Positions 51,634 through 60,899 of a stretch of 64,000 nucleotides of DNA are shown here, piece by piece. Positions within the stretch are counted from its first letter, which is position 1. Each line of letters starts with the position of its first letter. The DNA is taken from NCBI RefSeq assembly GCF_000797445.1, contig NZ_JSWF01000014.1:1-64000 (forward strand), in the 5' to 3' direction. Both the position numbers and the translations under genes were made by a program. The notes under the pieces were generated by a model that ran no database searches, had not been told where the DNA came from, and saw only the letters and a list, made by a program, of their open reading frames with translations. This stretch comes from Lacinutrix jangbogonensis. Its GTDB lineage: Bacteria > Bacteroidota > Bacteroidia > Flavobacteriales > Flavobacteriaceae.

Positions 51634-53853
51634 TTAAATCCTTGTGACCTTTTCGATACCATTAATCTTTTTTAAATTATCTATTAGTTTTTTAAGCAAG
51701 GTTTTGTTTTTTACACTTACATTAATTTTGCCGGTGAAAACTCCATCGTGACTTTGAAAACTAATACTAGACATGTTAACATGCATGTTTTCTGAAATAA
51801 CCTTAGTAATATCGTTTACTAAACCTAAATTATCAATACCGGAGAGTCTTATATTTGTAAGGTATTCTTGTTTTGAGGAGTCAATCCATTTCGCTTGCAT
51901 AATCCTGTAAGCATAATTGGATTGCATGCTTAGTGCATTTGGGCAGTTTTTTTTATGCACTTTTATACCATCATTAATGGTTAAAAAACCAAATACGGAA
52001 TCTCCCGGAATGGGATTACAACAGGTTGCTAATATGTAATCTAAAGTTTCTTCCTCTTTTCCAAAAACCAACATGTCGTAGCTGCTGGTAATTTCATCTT
52101 TTTCAATGTCTTCTTTTGAAATCGAATTTTTCCGATTCATTTTATTCTTAATAAAACTAACTAAAGCGTTGCTGCGAGAAGCAGCATAGTCTTTAAGCAT
52201 GGGATTGCTTATGGCGCCAATACCAACACGGTAGAATAAGTCTAAACTAGTTTTAAGTTTAAAGTAATTAACCATTTCGTTAACTGCTTTTTCATTAAGT
52301 ACGATTTTAATCTGTTTTAATTTTCTACGTAAAATCTCTTTACCATCTTCGGCAATACGTTTTTCGTCTTCACGTAACAACGATTTTATTTTTCCGCGGG
52401 CACGAGATGTTGTAGCATAATCTAACCAGTTAGGATTTGGTTTTACATTTTCGCTAGTTAAAATATCTACTTGATCTCCACTATTAAGTTCATGACTTAA
52501 AGGCACTAATTTTCCGTTAACCTTTGCGCCTCTAGTTTTCATGCCAACTTCTGTATGAATGCTAAAAGCAAAGTCTAATGGTGTTGCGCCTTTTGGTAAT
52601 GATTTTAAGTCTCCTTTTGGAGTAAAAACAAATATTTCTTTAGAGTAGAGGTTAAGCTTAAATTGCTCAACAAAATCTACGGCATTAGTAGAGTGATTTT
52701 CTAGAGCTTCTTGGAGTCTATTAATCCACATGTCGAGATTATCCTCTTTGTTGTCGTTGTTTTTGTATTTATAGTGTGCAGCATAACCTTTTTCTGCAAT
52801 CTCGTTCATGCGCTCACTCCTGATTTGTACTTCTACCCAACGCCCTTTAGGGCCCATTACAGTAATATGAAGCGCTTCGTAACCAGTAGATTTTGGAGAA
52901 GATATCCAATCTCGTAATCGTGTTGGATTTGGTCTAAAGTGATCTGTAACAACTGAGTATATTTTCCAAGCTAGAAATTTTTCATTATCCTTATCAGATT
53001 TATAGATAATTCTAACGGCAAATTTATCATACACTTCATCATAAGAAACGCCTTGTTTTTCCATTTTTCGTTTTATAGAAAAAATTGATTTTGGACGTCC
53101 TTTTATTTCGTAATTTAATTTTTCTTTATCTAAAGAAGTTTTTATAACGCTATTAAATTCCTGAATATAAACATCTTGGTCTTGCTTACTTTCTTTAGTT
53201 TTAAATAGAATGTCGTTGTAGATTTCTGGTTCGGTGTATTTTAAACTTAAATCTTCGAGTTCTGTTTTAATGTTATATAATCCAATTCTATGTGCCAATG
53301 GAGCATAAATGTAGAGCGTTTCGCTTGCAATTTTCTCCTGCTTATCCGGACGCATAGAATCCATGGTTTGCATGTTGTGGAGTCTGTCGGCAATTTTAAT
53401 AATAATAACACGAACATCATCATTAAGTGTGAGTAGCATTTTTCTAAAATTCTCTGCTTGAAGCGACACATCCATGTCTTTCTCCTTACTCATTGAAGAA
53501 ATTTTGGTTAAACCATCTACAATTTTCGCAACAGTTTCACCAAATAACTCTTCTATGTCCTTTACTGTATAGTTGTCACTATCTTCAACAACATCGTGAA
53601 GTAGAGCAGCAGCAATAGAAGTCGCATCCAATCCAATTTCTGAAGCCACAATGCGCGCGACAGCAATAGGATGAAATATATAAGCTTCTCCACTTTTTCG
53701 GCGTTGCGTTTTATGTGCATCAACAGCAACTTCAAAAGCTTTACGAATTAGTTTCTTGTCGTCCTTAGATAACGACGTATAACTAACCTTTAATAGATCT
53801 TTATAAGCTTTTGTAATTTGCGCATTTTCTTTTTCAATTTCTACTTCAGTCAT
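51634..53853 (-). CDS. spoT: Bifunctional (p)ppGpp synthetase/hydrolase (RelA/SpoT homologue)
   Basis: 739 residues. HD hydrolase domain with GEAYIFHPIAVARIVASEIG and AAALLHDVVEDSD (H and HD metal ligands intact, so hydrolase is likely active); synthetase domain with KGRPKSIFSIKRKMEKQGV, VYDKFAVRIIY and STGYEALHITVMGP; TGS domain EIFVFTPKGDLKSLPKGATP; and a C-terminal ACT domain (NIRLSGIDNLGLVNDITKVI). Controls the stringent response at the ribosome. Single gene; 215 bases separate it from fur. Confidence 0.95.
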   Translation of the reverse strand: MTEVEIEKENAQITKAYKDLLKVSYTSLSKDDKKLIRKAFEVAVDAHKTQRRKSGEAYIFHPIAVARIVASEIGLDATSIAAALLHDVVEDSDNYTVKDIEELFGETVAKIVDGLTKISSMSKEKDMDVSLQAENFRKMLLTLNDDVRVIIIKIADRLHNMQTMDSMRPDKQEKIASETLYIYAPLAHRIGLYNIKTELEDLSLKYTEPEIYNDILFKTKESKQDQDVYIQEFNSVIKTSLDKEKLNYEIKGRPKSIFSIKRKMEKQGVSYDEVYDKFAVRIIYKSDKDNEKFLAWKIYSVVTDHFRPNPTRLRDWISSPKSTGYEALHITVMGPKGRWVEVQIRSERMNEIAEKGYAAHYKYKNNDNKEDNLDMWINRLQEALENHSTNAVDFVEQFKLNLYSKEIFVFTPKGDLKSLPKGATPLDFAFSIHTEVGMKTRGAKVNGKLVPLSHELNSGDQVDILTSENVKPNPNWLDYATTSRARGKIKSLLREDEKRIAEDGKEILRRKLKQIKIVLNEKAVNEMVNYFKLKTSLDLFYRVGIGAISNPMLKDYAASRSNALVSFIKNKMNRKNSISKEDIEKDEITSSYDMLVFGKEEETLDYILATCCNPIPGDSVFGFLTINDGIKVHKKNCPNALSMQSNYAYRIMQAKWIDSSKQEYLTNIRLSGIDNLGLVNDITKVISENMHVNMSSISFQSHDGVFTGKINVSVKNKTLLKKLIDNLKKINGIEKVTRI

Positions 53854-53950
53854 AGAATTAAAAATAAGAATTAAATATGAATGCGCAAGCAGTTTTTTTT
53901 CATTTTTTATATGAAGAAATAAAGCTTCGTTAAATAGAGGTTAAATTAAA

Positions 53951-54931
53951 TTAATCTTCTTTGTAAACTTCTAGATTTAAACCTAAGCCGTAATTGTTTA
54001 AGCCCGCTTTAAGTAAGTTAGATTTTTTGATGTTTTGTTTATCGAAAAGTGTCCATTGTCCACCATTTAAGAAAATACGTCTTACAAAAGTTCTTTTTTC
54101 AAGAATCTTGTCAGTAAAAGGTAAGAGTGGTCTAAACGTAGTTGAGACTTTTACAATGCCGCGTTTAGTTTTAATTTCTTGATACTTTTTATTAGGAAGG
54201 AGTTTGCCGTTTTTATCTGTGTAACCAAGAACTTGTAGCGAAATAAACAAACCATTTTTAGGCATATAAATATCGTGTTCGGTAACATCTAATTCTAAAA
54301 TTCTATCGTTTTTTTCGTTAGCAATAAAAACCACATTATCATAGGTTAAAACATCACCTGGTAAACCATTATTGTTTTTATAAAAATTAACTTTTAATAA
54401 TGTTGAAAAAGGTCTTTTATTAGCCGTCTTTCTTTTACGTTTCTTCCAATCTTTGGCTTCTACTTTTATGGGAATTTGTAAACTAGAAAGGCGTTGCGTT
54501 TTTGTGGAACTATTAGGAAAATATACTGCTATTTCACTTTCTATTGTTGGTAGCCAACATTTATAATAATCTTCGTGAACAGTAGGTTTTATTTTTTCAA
54601 TTTTAAATTTACCTCTTGGCTTGCTTAAAAAGACTTCATCAAGTCTATTTATGCTAGGTTTCATAACAATTGTATCGGCTAGACCTTGAGTTGCTATTTT
54701 TAAATTAGTAAAACCAATAGCAGAAATAAATAGTGAATCGATATCCTTATATAGTTTTTTTGTGAAGTAAAACCTGCCTGAATCATCTGCGAAAAGTCCG
54801 TTACCATTGCCAAAAGATACTGTTGCATAAGAAACAGGTTCTTCAGTTTCTGAAACTATAGTTGTGTTTTGTGCAACGCTAAAAATCGAAACGCAAAGTA
54901 GGAGAACTAAAAATAGATATTTTTTAAGCAT
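53951..54931 (-). CDS. CarboxypepD_reg-like domain secreted protein
   Basis: 326 residues. Signal peptide 1-20 (MLKKYLFLVLLLCVSIFSVA). Residues ~25-90 form a CarboxypepD_reg-like beta domain (PVSYATVSFGNGNGLFADDS, FISAIGFTNLKI). The remaining ~230 residues are a beta-rich domain without a known name (FYKNNNGLPGDVL, ELDVTEHDIYMPKNGLFISL), common in Bacteroidota behind such a head. Likely periplasmic or surface. It has its own promoter inside the upstream gene's tail. Function unknown. Confidence 0.8.
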   Translation of the reverse strand: MLKKYLFLVLLLCVSIFSVAQNTTIVSETEEPVSYATVSFGNGNGLFADDSGRFYFTKKLYKDIDSLFISAIGFTNLKIATQGLADTIVMKPSINRLDEVFLSKPRGKFKIEKIKPTVHEDYYKCWLPTIESEIAVYFPNSSTKTQRLSSLQIPIKVEAKDWKKRKRKTANKRPFSTLLKVNFYKNNNGLPGDVLTYDNVVFIANEKNDRILELDVTEHDIYMPKNGLFISLQVLGYTDKNGKLLPNKKYQEIKTKRGIVKVSTTFRPLLPFTDKILEKRTFVRRIFLNGGQWTLFDKQNIKKSNLLKAGLNNYGLGLNLEVYKED

Positions 54932-55009
54932 GGTCTAATGTAAATATTATACTATAATAACTCAATTTTTATTCCAATATTTTAGATATATAATAATCTT
55001 CTCATTTAA

Positions 55010-55040
55010 CAAAGTTAATAACCTTATTTTGAAGCTTCAA
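55010..55040 (-). promoter_or_regulatory. Flavobacterial promoter (TTG-N20-TAACTTTG)
   Basis: Minus-strand TTG (55038-55040), 20-base spacer, TAACTTTG (55010-55017). The TTG lies within the last codons of the DUF885 gene. Leader to ATG 54931 is about 70 bases. Confidence 0.55.
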
Positions 55041-56814
55041 TCCAAGTGTTAATTTTAGTTTCTAGTAGCGCTAATGGTACGCAACCAGATTCTAATACTT
55101 GATTATGAAATTGAGCGATATTAAATTTGTTTCCTAAAGTTTTCTCAGCTTTAGCACGTAGTTCTCTAATTTTTAGTTGTCCTATTTTATAAGATAGTGC
55201 TTGACCTGGATTAGCCATATAGCGTTCAATTTCAGAAATAATGCTTGCTTCACTTTCTGCTTCGTGTTCTAATGAGTATGTAATAGCACGTTCTCTTGTC
55301 CAGCCTTTAGTGTGCATCCCAGTGTCTACAACTAAACGGATAGCGCGATGCATTTCCATTCCTAGCATTCCAAAATATTGATATGGATCGGTGTATAAGC
55401 CAAGTTCTTTACCTAAAGACTCGCTGTATAAAGCCCAACCTTCTCCATAAGCACTATACCAGAGTGTTTTTCTGAATTTTGGTAAATCTACATCTTCTTG
55501 TTGTAATGATACTTGGTAATGATGACCTGGTATTGCTTCATGTAAAAATAAGGCTTCGTCGCTAAACACATTATATTTTGTAGCATCTGGAATTGGCGTG
55601 TAAAAAATGCCAGGACGCGTGCCGTCTAGAGAACCAGGGTTGTATTCTGCACTTGCAGAAGTTTCTCTAAACTTTTCTGTTTGTCTTACTTCAAAACTTG
55701 TTTTTGGTTTTACATCGAATAGTTTTTCAATTTGAGGTTTCATGGTTTCATGAATAGCATTAAAGTTGTCTATAATCTCCTTCGGTGTTTTGTATGGCTT
55801 TAATTCTTTATTATTTCTTACATAGTCAAAAAACGAAATAATATCCTCTTTATATCCTACTTGGGTTTTTACTTTTTCCATTTCTGCAAGAATACGTTTT
55901 ACTTCTTTTAATCCAAGATTGTGTATCTCGTCTGCAGTCATTTCTGTAGTAGTATATAGCTTAATTTGATGTTTGTAGTATGCTTTTCCGTTTGGTGTGT
56001 CATCAATACCGGAGGTTGTTCTTCCGGCTTTCATATAATCACCATTCATAAAATTGAAAAGTGAAGCATAAGCAGGAATCACTTTCTTTTCAACCATATC
56101 TGTATAGGCTTCTGTTAAACGTGCTTTATCTTCATCTGAAAAATCTTTAGGTAATTTTTTAATTGGCGTATAGAATAAATGATCTTCTAATGTCGTCTCT
56201 GCAATTGTTTTTAATTGCGGGACAACTTTAACAATTAGGCTTTTTGGTAATACGTGTTTAGCGCTAATACCTTCTTTCATTTTTGCTTCTGCACTAGCTA
56301 CCCATTCTAAATATTGGTCTACACGTTGTAGCCAATTATCATAATCCTCAACTGTTTTAAAAGGTTGTGAGCTTGCGCCACTTGCTAATTGACCCATTGT
56401 TAATTGCTTGGTCCACATTTGATTAATAGGCGTTAAACCTTCATTGAAATCGAAGCGCTCTAAATTAATATCGCAATCCCAAATTAATATAGCACGACTT
56501 AGTTGCTCCGTTTTATTTAACGAAGTATTACTATAGGATTCTGCCTTAGTTTTAAAGTCTGTATAATATGCTTTTTCTTTTGTTGTAAATTCGACAGTTA
56601 AAGTATTTGGTAAGCTATTATTGTACCTGTTGTCTCCTGCAGAAGTCGCATTTAACGGATTCAGTTTTAATCCTTCCTCATAAAAATCATCTAGCATAGT
56701 GCTGAATTCTGTGTTTTTTTCTGAAGTTGTTTTGGTATTTGTTTCTGAAGGTTTATCGTTTTTACATGACGTAAAAAGAGTAATCATGCAAAAAATGGCT
56801 AAATAGTGTTTCAT
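55024..56814 (-). CDS. DUF885 family lipoprotein (putative metallopeptidase)
   Basis: 596 residues. Lipoprotein signal MKHYLAIFCMITLFTSCKND with lipobox LFTSC (Cys17). The rest is a single DUF885 domain (PF05960): LNPLNATSAGDNRYNNSLPN, YKHQIKLYTTTEMTADEIHN, DEALFLHEAIPGHHYQVSLQ (HEAIPGHH, gluzincin-like HExxH), YGEGWALYSESLG and QALSYKIGQLKIRELR. The fold is related to M32-type peptidases, so peptidase activity in the periplasm is inferred. A TAAATTTG box at 56858-56865 is a possible promoter. Confidence 0.88.
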   Translation of the reverse strand: MKHYLAIFCMITLFTSCKNDKPSETNTKTTSEKNTEFSTMLDDFYEEGLKLNPLNATSAGDNRYNNSLPNTLTVEFTTKEKAYYTDFKTKAESYSNTSLNKTEQLSRAILIWDCDINLERFDFNEGLTPINQMWTKQLTMGQLASGASSQPFKTVEDYDNWLQRVDQYLEWVASAEAKMKEGISAKHVLPKSLIVKVVPQLKTIAETTLEDHLFYTPIKKLPKDFSDEDKARLTEAYTDMVEKKVIPAYASLFNFMNGDYMKAGRTTSGIDDTPNGKAYYKHQIKLYTTTEMTADEIHNLGLKEVKRILAEMEKVKTQVGYKEDIISFFDYVRNNKELKPYKTPKEIIDNFNAIHETMKPQIEKLFDVKPKTSFEVRQTEKFRETSASAEYNPGSLDGTRPGIFYTPIPDATKYNVFSDEALFLHEAIPGHHYQVSLQQEDVDLPKFRKTLWYSAYGEGWALYSESLGKELGLYTDPYQYFGMLGMEMHRAIRLVVDTGMHTKGWTRERAITYSLEHEAESEASIISEIERYMANPGQALSYKIGQLKIRELRAKAEKTLGNKFNIAQFHNQVLESGCVPLALLETKINTWIEASK

Positions 56815-56973
56815 TTTATGATTTTAGATATGAAACACTAAAATACAGATTTATAGCCAAATTTAGATGGAAGTTTATGAGTTAACTTATTTTATTTAAA
56901 AAAAAAATGACCCTAAATTGAAACCTTAAACAAAACCTATCGTTTTTAATATTGAAACCGCTAACCAAACTGA

Positions 56974-57519
56974 ATGTTTAAAATAAGTAACGACATTATA
57001 AAAGCCTGTATTAATGGTGAAGAAAAAGCACAAATGCAGTTGTACGATAATTATTGTGATGCGATGTATACTATTGCTTGTCGTTATTTAAACAATGAAG
57101 ATGCTAAAGATGCCATGCAGGATGGGTTTATAAAGGCATTTTCAAAACTAGAAAGTTATGCTCCAGATTATAGTTTTGGAGCGTGGTTAAAACGTATCAT
57201 TATTAACCAATGTTTAGATTTTTTACGAAAGATAAATATTGAAACTACTACCTATACTGAGGATAATTTAGAAATAGTTGATGAAGAACATTGGGAATTT
57301 GATGACACAATAACCAAAGAAACAATTTTAAAAGCTATTTCAAATTTAAAGGAGCACTATAAACTTATTATCACTTTGTATCTCATTGAAGGATACGATC
57401 ATGAGGAGATTTCAGAGATATTAAAAATACCAGTAAAAACCTCACGAACACAGTTAAGACGCGCGCGTTTAACATTACAAAACCATTTAAAAGACTACTA
57501 TAATGAAGCGAGATATTAG
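56974..57519 (+). CDS. ECF-type RNA polymerase sigma factor
   Basis: 181 residues. Region 2: MQLYDNYCDAMYTIACRYLN and DAKDAMQDGFIKAFSKLESY, WLKRIIINQCLDFLRK (-10 binding); region 4: LIITLYLIEGYDHEEISEIL, KIPVKTSRTQLRRARLTLQN (-35 binding HTH). Typical Bacteroidota ECF length. The next gene, a single-pass membrane protein, starts 17 bases before the stop, giving a coupled sigma/membrane-partner pair, followed by a secreted protein. Confidence 0.92.
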   Translation: MFKISNDIIKACINGEEKAQMQLYDNYCDAMYTIACRYLNNEDAKDAMQDGFIKAFSKLESYAPDYSFGAWLKRIIINQCLDFLRKINIETTTYTEDNLEIVDEEHWEFDDTITKETILKAISNLKEHYKLIITLYLIEGYDHEEISEILKIPVKTSRTQLRRARLTLQNHLKDYYNEARY

Positions 57520-58018
57520 AGCGTTATTTAAAGGCGAAGATCTGGGGAATAAAACACTACCAGATAATCATAGAGATGAATTTTTAGAAAAGCTTAAAAA
57601 ACAGCAAAATACTAACACTAATAATTTCTTTTTTCTAAAGATAGCAGCTGTATTGCTTATCACTTTAACTGTTGGGTATAATGCTTTTTATAAGCAACAA
57701 GATGATGAGGATTTAACAATTGTTGCACAGATTGAAGCTATAGAAGGAGAGTATTTAGTGGATATAGAAACCGAGTGGCAAAATTTTATTGCCATTGCAA
57801 ATGATGAGGTTTTAGTTGCAAGATTTAAGAAAAAGCTAAATGAGTTAGACAAAGATTACCAAGAAATTACTGTAGAGTTTAAAAATGATAAAAAAAGCAT
57901 TTCAGTTATAGAAATCTTAATAGATAATTTACAAACACGACTTCAAATACTAAAAGATATTCAAAAACACATTAATATAATAAATAAAGAAAACGAACAA
58001 TATGAAAACACAATTTAA
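57503..58018 (+). CDS. Single-pass membrane protein, probable anti-sigma factor of the upstream ECF
   Basis: 171 residues. Cytosolic N-terminus (~45 residues, MKRDIRALFKGEDLGNKTLP), one membrane helix (FFFLKIAAVLLITLTVGYNA, ~43-62), and an extracytoplasmic helical/coiled-coil domain of ~105 residues rich in E and K (VARFKKKLNELDKDYQEITV). No Zn-ASD motif is seen. Overlap with the sigma gene (17 bases) and with the next gene (17 bases) argues for a regulatory complex. Role is inferred from context. Confidence 0.75.
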   Translation: MKRDIRALFKGEDLGNKTLPDNHRDEFLEKLKKQQNTNTNNFFFLKIAAVLLITLTVGYNAFYKQQDDEDLTIVAQIEAIEGEYLVDIETEWQNFIAIANDEVLVARFKKKLNELDKDYQEITVEFKNDKKSISVIEILIDNLQTRLQILKDIQKHINIINKENEQYENTI

Positions 58019-59174
58019 AATTTTAATATTGATGTTTAGCACATCAACATTGTTTTACGCTCAAAATTCACCTGCTTTTCAAATGGACGAAAAGCATACT
58101 ATTTACAAAGAAAATTTTAAGACTAATGAAAACACAACCTTTGTTTTAAATTTGAAAAATACATCAGCTCAAATATTTGAGTCGCCTGATGATAAAGTAT
58201 ATATTGAGTATACAAAAGAATTCAATAATACTAGAAAAAAAAGAATTAAAAATCAGTTAAAGCATTTAATAGTATTAGGTAAAAAAGAAGGAAATAAAAT
58301 AACATATTCTGCAAAAATTAGAAATGATATGCATTATAATTTATATGATTTTGAAGAATTTATTTTGAAGCGTTCAGAAAAAGAAAAATATTTAAAAGGT
58401 TCTACTACAAAAGTAGTTTTAAGGAAGTCTTTAGATTCTATTTTACATGACATAAAAGCATCAGAATCAATCTACAGGAATAGATTTATTAGTGCTTTAA
58501 ACAGAAAAACAAGTTATCCAAGATATAAAAAAAACAATCAGTTTACGATTACTAAAATGATTATAAAAATACCTAAAAACATACATGTAAGAGCAACTTT
58601 AGAGGGCTCCAATTTAGTTTTCTTTGATGATTTCTTTAATCGTTCAACAATGAATGCTAGAAACTCTAAGTTAAAATTTAAAACACTTAGCAATCCATTA
58701 AATATTTTTGATGTTGATAATGGTTATTTTAGAGCTACAGAAGTTGCTAATGGTATTTATAGTTTTGCTAATGTAAAACAAGTAATAATTGGTGAATTAG
58801 AGAATGCACAAATAACCTCCGAATTTACTAAGTTAGAAATAGGTGAAATAGGAAGAGGAAATAAAATTATAGATTTTAATAGTAAGTACTATTTATACAA
58901 TTTCAGAAATGATTTTGGTGATTTTAATATGTATACTGAATACTCTGATATTAATTTATTTTACCCAAAAAACATAAAGTTTTATTTAGAAACTATAGGC
59001 TATAATACACTACATAAAAATAAGAGTATAACTACAGAAATTACAGAAAGCTGTAAAAATGAGTCCTCAAAAATGATTGTAATTGGCAAAGAATCAAATC
59101 CAAATAAAATTAAGATTAATACCATTCATGGTATTATTAGATTTGGAGAAGGCTTTATAGACCTTGGTGAGTAA
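58002..59174 (+). CDS. Secreted protein, DUF4097-like adhesin type
   Basis: 390 residues with signal peptide (MKTQFKILILMFSTSTLFYA). N-terminal ENTTFVLNLKNTSAQIFESP and DDKVYIEYTKEF resemble the start of DUF4097 proteins often found downstream of ECF sigma/anti-sigma pairs; the middle is Lys/Arg-rich and the C-terminal half has regular short beta pieces (VKQVIIGELENAQITSEFTK, LEIGEIGRGNKIIDFNSKYY) suggesting a beta-helix. Function unknown; possibly the target or sensor input of the sigma module. ATG overlaps the preceding gene by 17 bases. Confidence 0.72.
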   Translation: MKTQFKILILMFSTSTLFYAQNSPAFQMDEKHTIYKENFKTNENTTFVLNLKNTSAQIFESPDDKVYIEYTKEFNNTRKKRIKNQLKHLIVLGKKEGNKITYSAKIRNDMHYNLYDFEEFILKRSEKEKYLKGSTTKVVLRKSLDSILHDIKASESIYRNRFISALNRKTSYPRYKKNNQFTITKMIIKIPKNIHVRATLEGSNLVFFDDFFNRSTMNARNSKLKFKTLSNPLNIFDVDNGYFRATEVANGIYSFANVKQVIIGELENAQITSEFTKLEIGEIGRGNKIIDFNSKYYLYNFRNDFGDFNMYTEYSDINLFYPKNIKFYLETIGYNTLHKNKSITTEITESCKNESSKMIVIGKESNPNKIKINTIHGIIRFGEGFIDLGE

Positions 59175-59206
59175 ATAAATAATTTCTAAAAAAAAACGTT
59201 GATATA

Positions 59207-59281
59207 TTAATACCAGCGTTTCTTCTTCTTTTTAGAAGCTTCGCTTTTACGGCCTTTTTTATATTTTGAGCCTTGTTTTTT
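59207..59281 (-). pseudogene. Orphan 3' fragment of a DEAD-box helicase gene
   Basis: Minus-strand 75 bases encode KKQGSKYKKGRKSEASKKKK plus KRWY and a stop, the same last 24 residues as the intact helicase whose stop is at 60896, with about five base differences. No helicase sequence precedes it. It is a remnant of a duplicated helicase or a copied 3' end, 1.7 kb from the intact gene. Confidence 0.8.
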
Positions 59282-59370
59282 TAAATTTATTTTGATAAAA
59301 GTTATTGAATAATGCAATAGAAGTGCTTTGTTTAATGTTGAAACTAAAGGTTAAGATACATTCAATAAAC

Positions 59371-59403
59371 AAAAAAAACTGCTAATGATTTTTTAGCAGT
59401 TTT
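59371..59403 (-). terminator. Intrinsic terminator for the DUF6249 gene
   Basis: 11-bp perfect stem AAAACTGCTAA (59375-59385) / TTAGCAGTTTT (59393-59403), 7-base loop; on the minus strand followed by a T8 tract. Confidence 0.82.
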
Positions 59404-59427
59404 AGTAGTTGGTAATTTGTGTATTGG

Positions 59428-59775
59428 TTACTCTTTGTCCAAGTCTTTCGTCTTATTAAAACCTATAAATAAGCCAACTCCAGCCATTAAGAAAATAGTT
59501 GCAGGATATACAGCCTCTTCATCTAAAGAAGTATAGCTTTCTAATAAAGATGCTATAAAAACTCCAATACCAATTCCCATAAGTAAAAGTGAAGTATTTA
59601 AAATCAATACTTTCCATATTGGTGCTGTTTGTCCTTTTCCTTTCATAAAAATACTAGCATCTACACCTTTTTCAATAAGTGCTAAACGTTCTTTGTTTCT
59701 TGTTGAGAAGTATAAGTAGAAAACTCCGAAAACTGCTCCTACTATAACTGGCATAATAACTAATTCTGATCCCAT
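59428..59775 (-). CDS. DUF6249 family membrane protein
   Basis: 115 residues, three hydrophobic helices (ELVIMPVIVGAVFGVFYLYF, residues 4-23; VLILNTSLLLMGIGIGVFIA, ~55-74; AVYPATIFLMAGVGLFIGFN, ~88-107). The loop RNKERLALIEKGVDASIFMK after helix 1 is the hallmark of the Bacteroidota DUF6249 family, which is regularly placed next to an ECF sigma factor gene and its membrane partner, as here with divergent genes at 59915-60899. Function unknown. Confidence 0.85.
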   Translation of the reverse strand: MGSELVIMPVIVGAVFGVFYLYFSTRNKERLALIEKGVDASIFMKGKGQTAPIWKVLILNTSLLLMGIGIGVFIASLLESYTSLDEEAVYPATIFLMAGVGLFIGFNKTKDLDKE

Positions 59776-59914
59776 AATTGTTTGTTTTTAATTGATTATT
59801 TTTATTTGTTCTTATGTTTAAGACGATAGCTTTTAAATGATGGTTACACTTTTTTCGAAATATTTTTCTCTTATTGATGTAACCAACACCTCTATTGTGT
59901 CGTCAAAAGGGCAA

Positions 59915-60493
59915 ATGACAACTAACCAAGACCAAATAATCATCAATAAAATCCTTGATGGCGATACTAAAGCATTTTCAGTGCTCGTGGATCGTTATAA
60001 GGGCTTAGTGTTTTCATTAGCGATGCAAATGCTTAAAAACAAGGAAGAAGCAGAAGAGGTGTCGCAAGATAGTTTTATAAAAGTATTTAAGAAACTGGAA
60101 AAGTTTAAAGGGGATTCAAAGTTCTCAACTTGGATTTATAGAGTTACTTATAATACTTGTTTAGATAGACTAAAAAGTAACAAACGCATGCTAAACACAG
60201 TCGCAATTAATGAGTTTACAGAGCATAATGTGAAAACATTAGATAATGCTTTAAGCCAATTAGAAGCCAAAGAAAGAAAACAAGCCATTCAAGATTGCTT
60301 ACAATTATTACCAGCTGATGATTGTGCTTTATTAACCTTGTATTATTTTGATGAGCTATCTTTAGAAGAGATTGCGAAAATTATTGGTATTAAAGCGAAT
60401 AACGTAAAAGTTAAATTATTTAGAAGCCGAAAAAAGCTAACTACCATTTTGCAGAATAAGTTAGAACCAGAAATTATAGAATACTATGAATGA
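59915..60493 (+). CDS. ECF-type RNA polymerase sigma factor
   Basis: 192 residues from ATG 59915. An in-frame ATG at 59837 would add 26 residues (MMVTLFSKYFSL...) that do not fit; MTTNQDQIIINKILDGDTKA matches normal ECF N-termini. Region 2: AFSVLVDRYKGLVFSLAMQM, EEVSQDSFIKVFKKLEKFKG and KFSTWIYRVTYNTCLDRLK; region 4: LTLYYFDELSLEEIAKIIGI, NNVKVKLFRSRKKL. The next gene overlaps by 8 bases. The leader holds an inverted repeat GGTTACA/TGTAACC. Confidence 0.9.
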   Translation: MTTNQDQIIINKILDGDTKAFSVLVDRYKGLVFSLAMQMLKNKEEAEEVSQDSFIKVFKKLEKFKGDSKFSTWIYRVTYNTCLDRLKSNKRMLNTVAINEFTEHNVKTLDNALSQLEAKERKQAIQDCLQLLPADDCALLTLYYFDELSLEEIAKIIGIKANNVKVKLFRSRKKLTTILQNKLEPEIIEYYE

Positions 60494-60899
60494 GCAAATA
60501 GATAAAAACATAGAAAGATTGACTGATAAGATGATGCAGGAAATGCCAAAAGCATCTCCATCTATAGATTTTACTAGTATCGTAATGTCTCAAGTAGAAG
60601 CTTTAGAAAGTAAAGCTGTAATTGCGTATAAGCCATTGATTTCTAAATCCTTTTGGTTTGTTTTATGTTTTCTAATACTTGCAATAACACTCTATTTATT
60701 TTTTACTATCAATACAGAACAAACAAGTTTGTTAGCTTCTTTAGATTTTAATAAATTAGTTAATAATAGATTTACAGGTGCTATTTCTAAATTTGAAATA
60801 CCAAAGACTTTTATGTACGCTATTTTGTTTTTTGGATTGTTGGTATGTGCACAGATTCCTTGGCTTGAAAACTATTTCAATAAACGACTAACACTTTAA
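60486..60899 (+). CDS. Two-helix membrane protein, probable anti-sigma partner
   Basis: 137 residues. Cytosolic N-terminus of ~55 residues with IERLTDKMMQEMPKASPSID FT-like text typical of flavobacterial ECF-linked proteins, then two membrane helices (FWFVLCFLILAITLYLFF, ~58-75, and TFMYAILFFGLLVCAQIPWL, ~109-128). ATG overlaps the sigma gene's stop by 8 bases. The end overlaps the converging helicase gene by 4 bases. Anti-sigma role is inferred from coupling. Confidence 0.75.
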   Translation: MNEQIDKNIERLTDKMMQEMPKASPSIDFTSIVMSQVEALESKAVIAYKPLISKSFWFVLCFLILAITLYLFFTINTEQTSLLASLDFNKLVNNRFTGAISKFEIPKTFMYAILFFGLLVCAQIPWLENYFNKRLTL

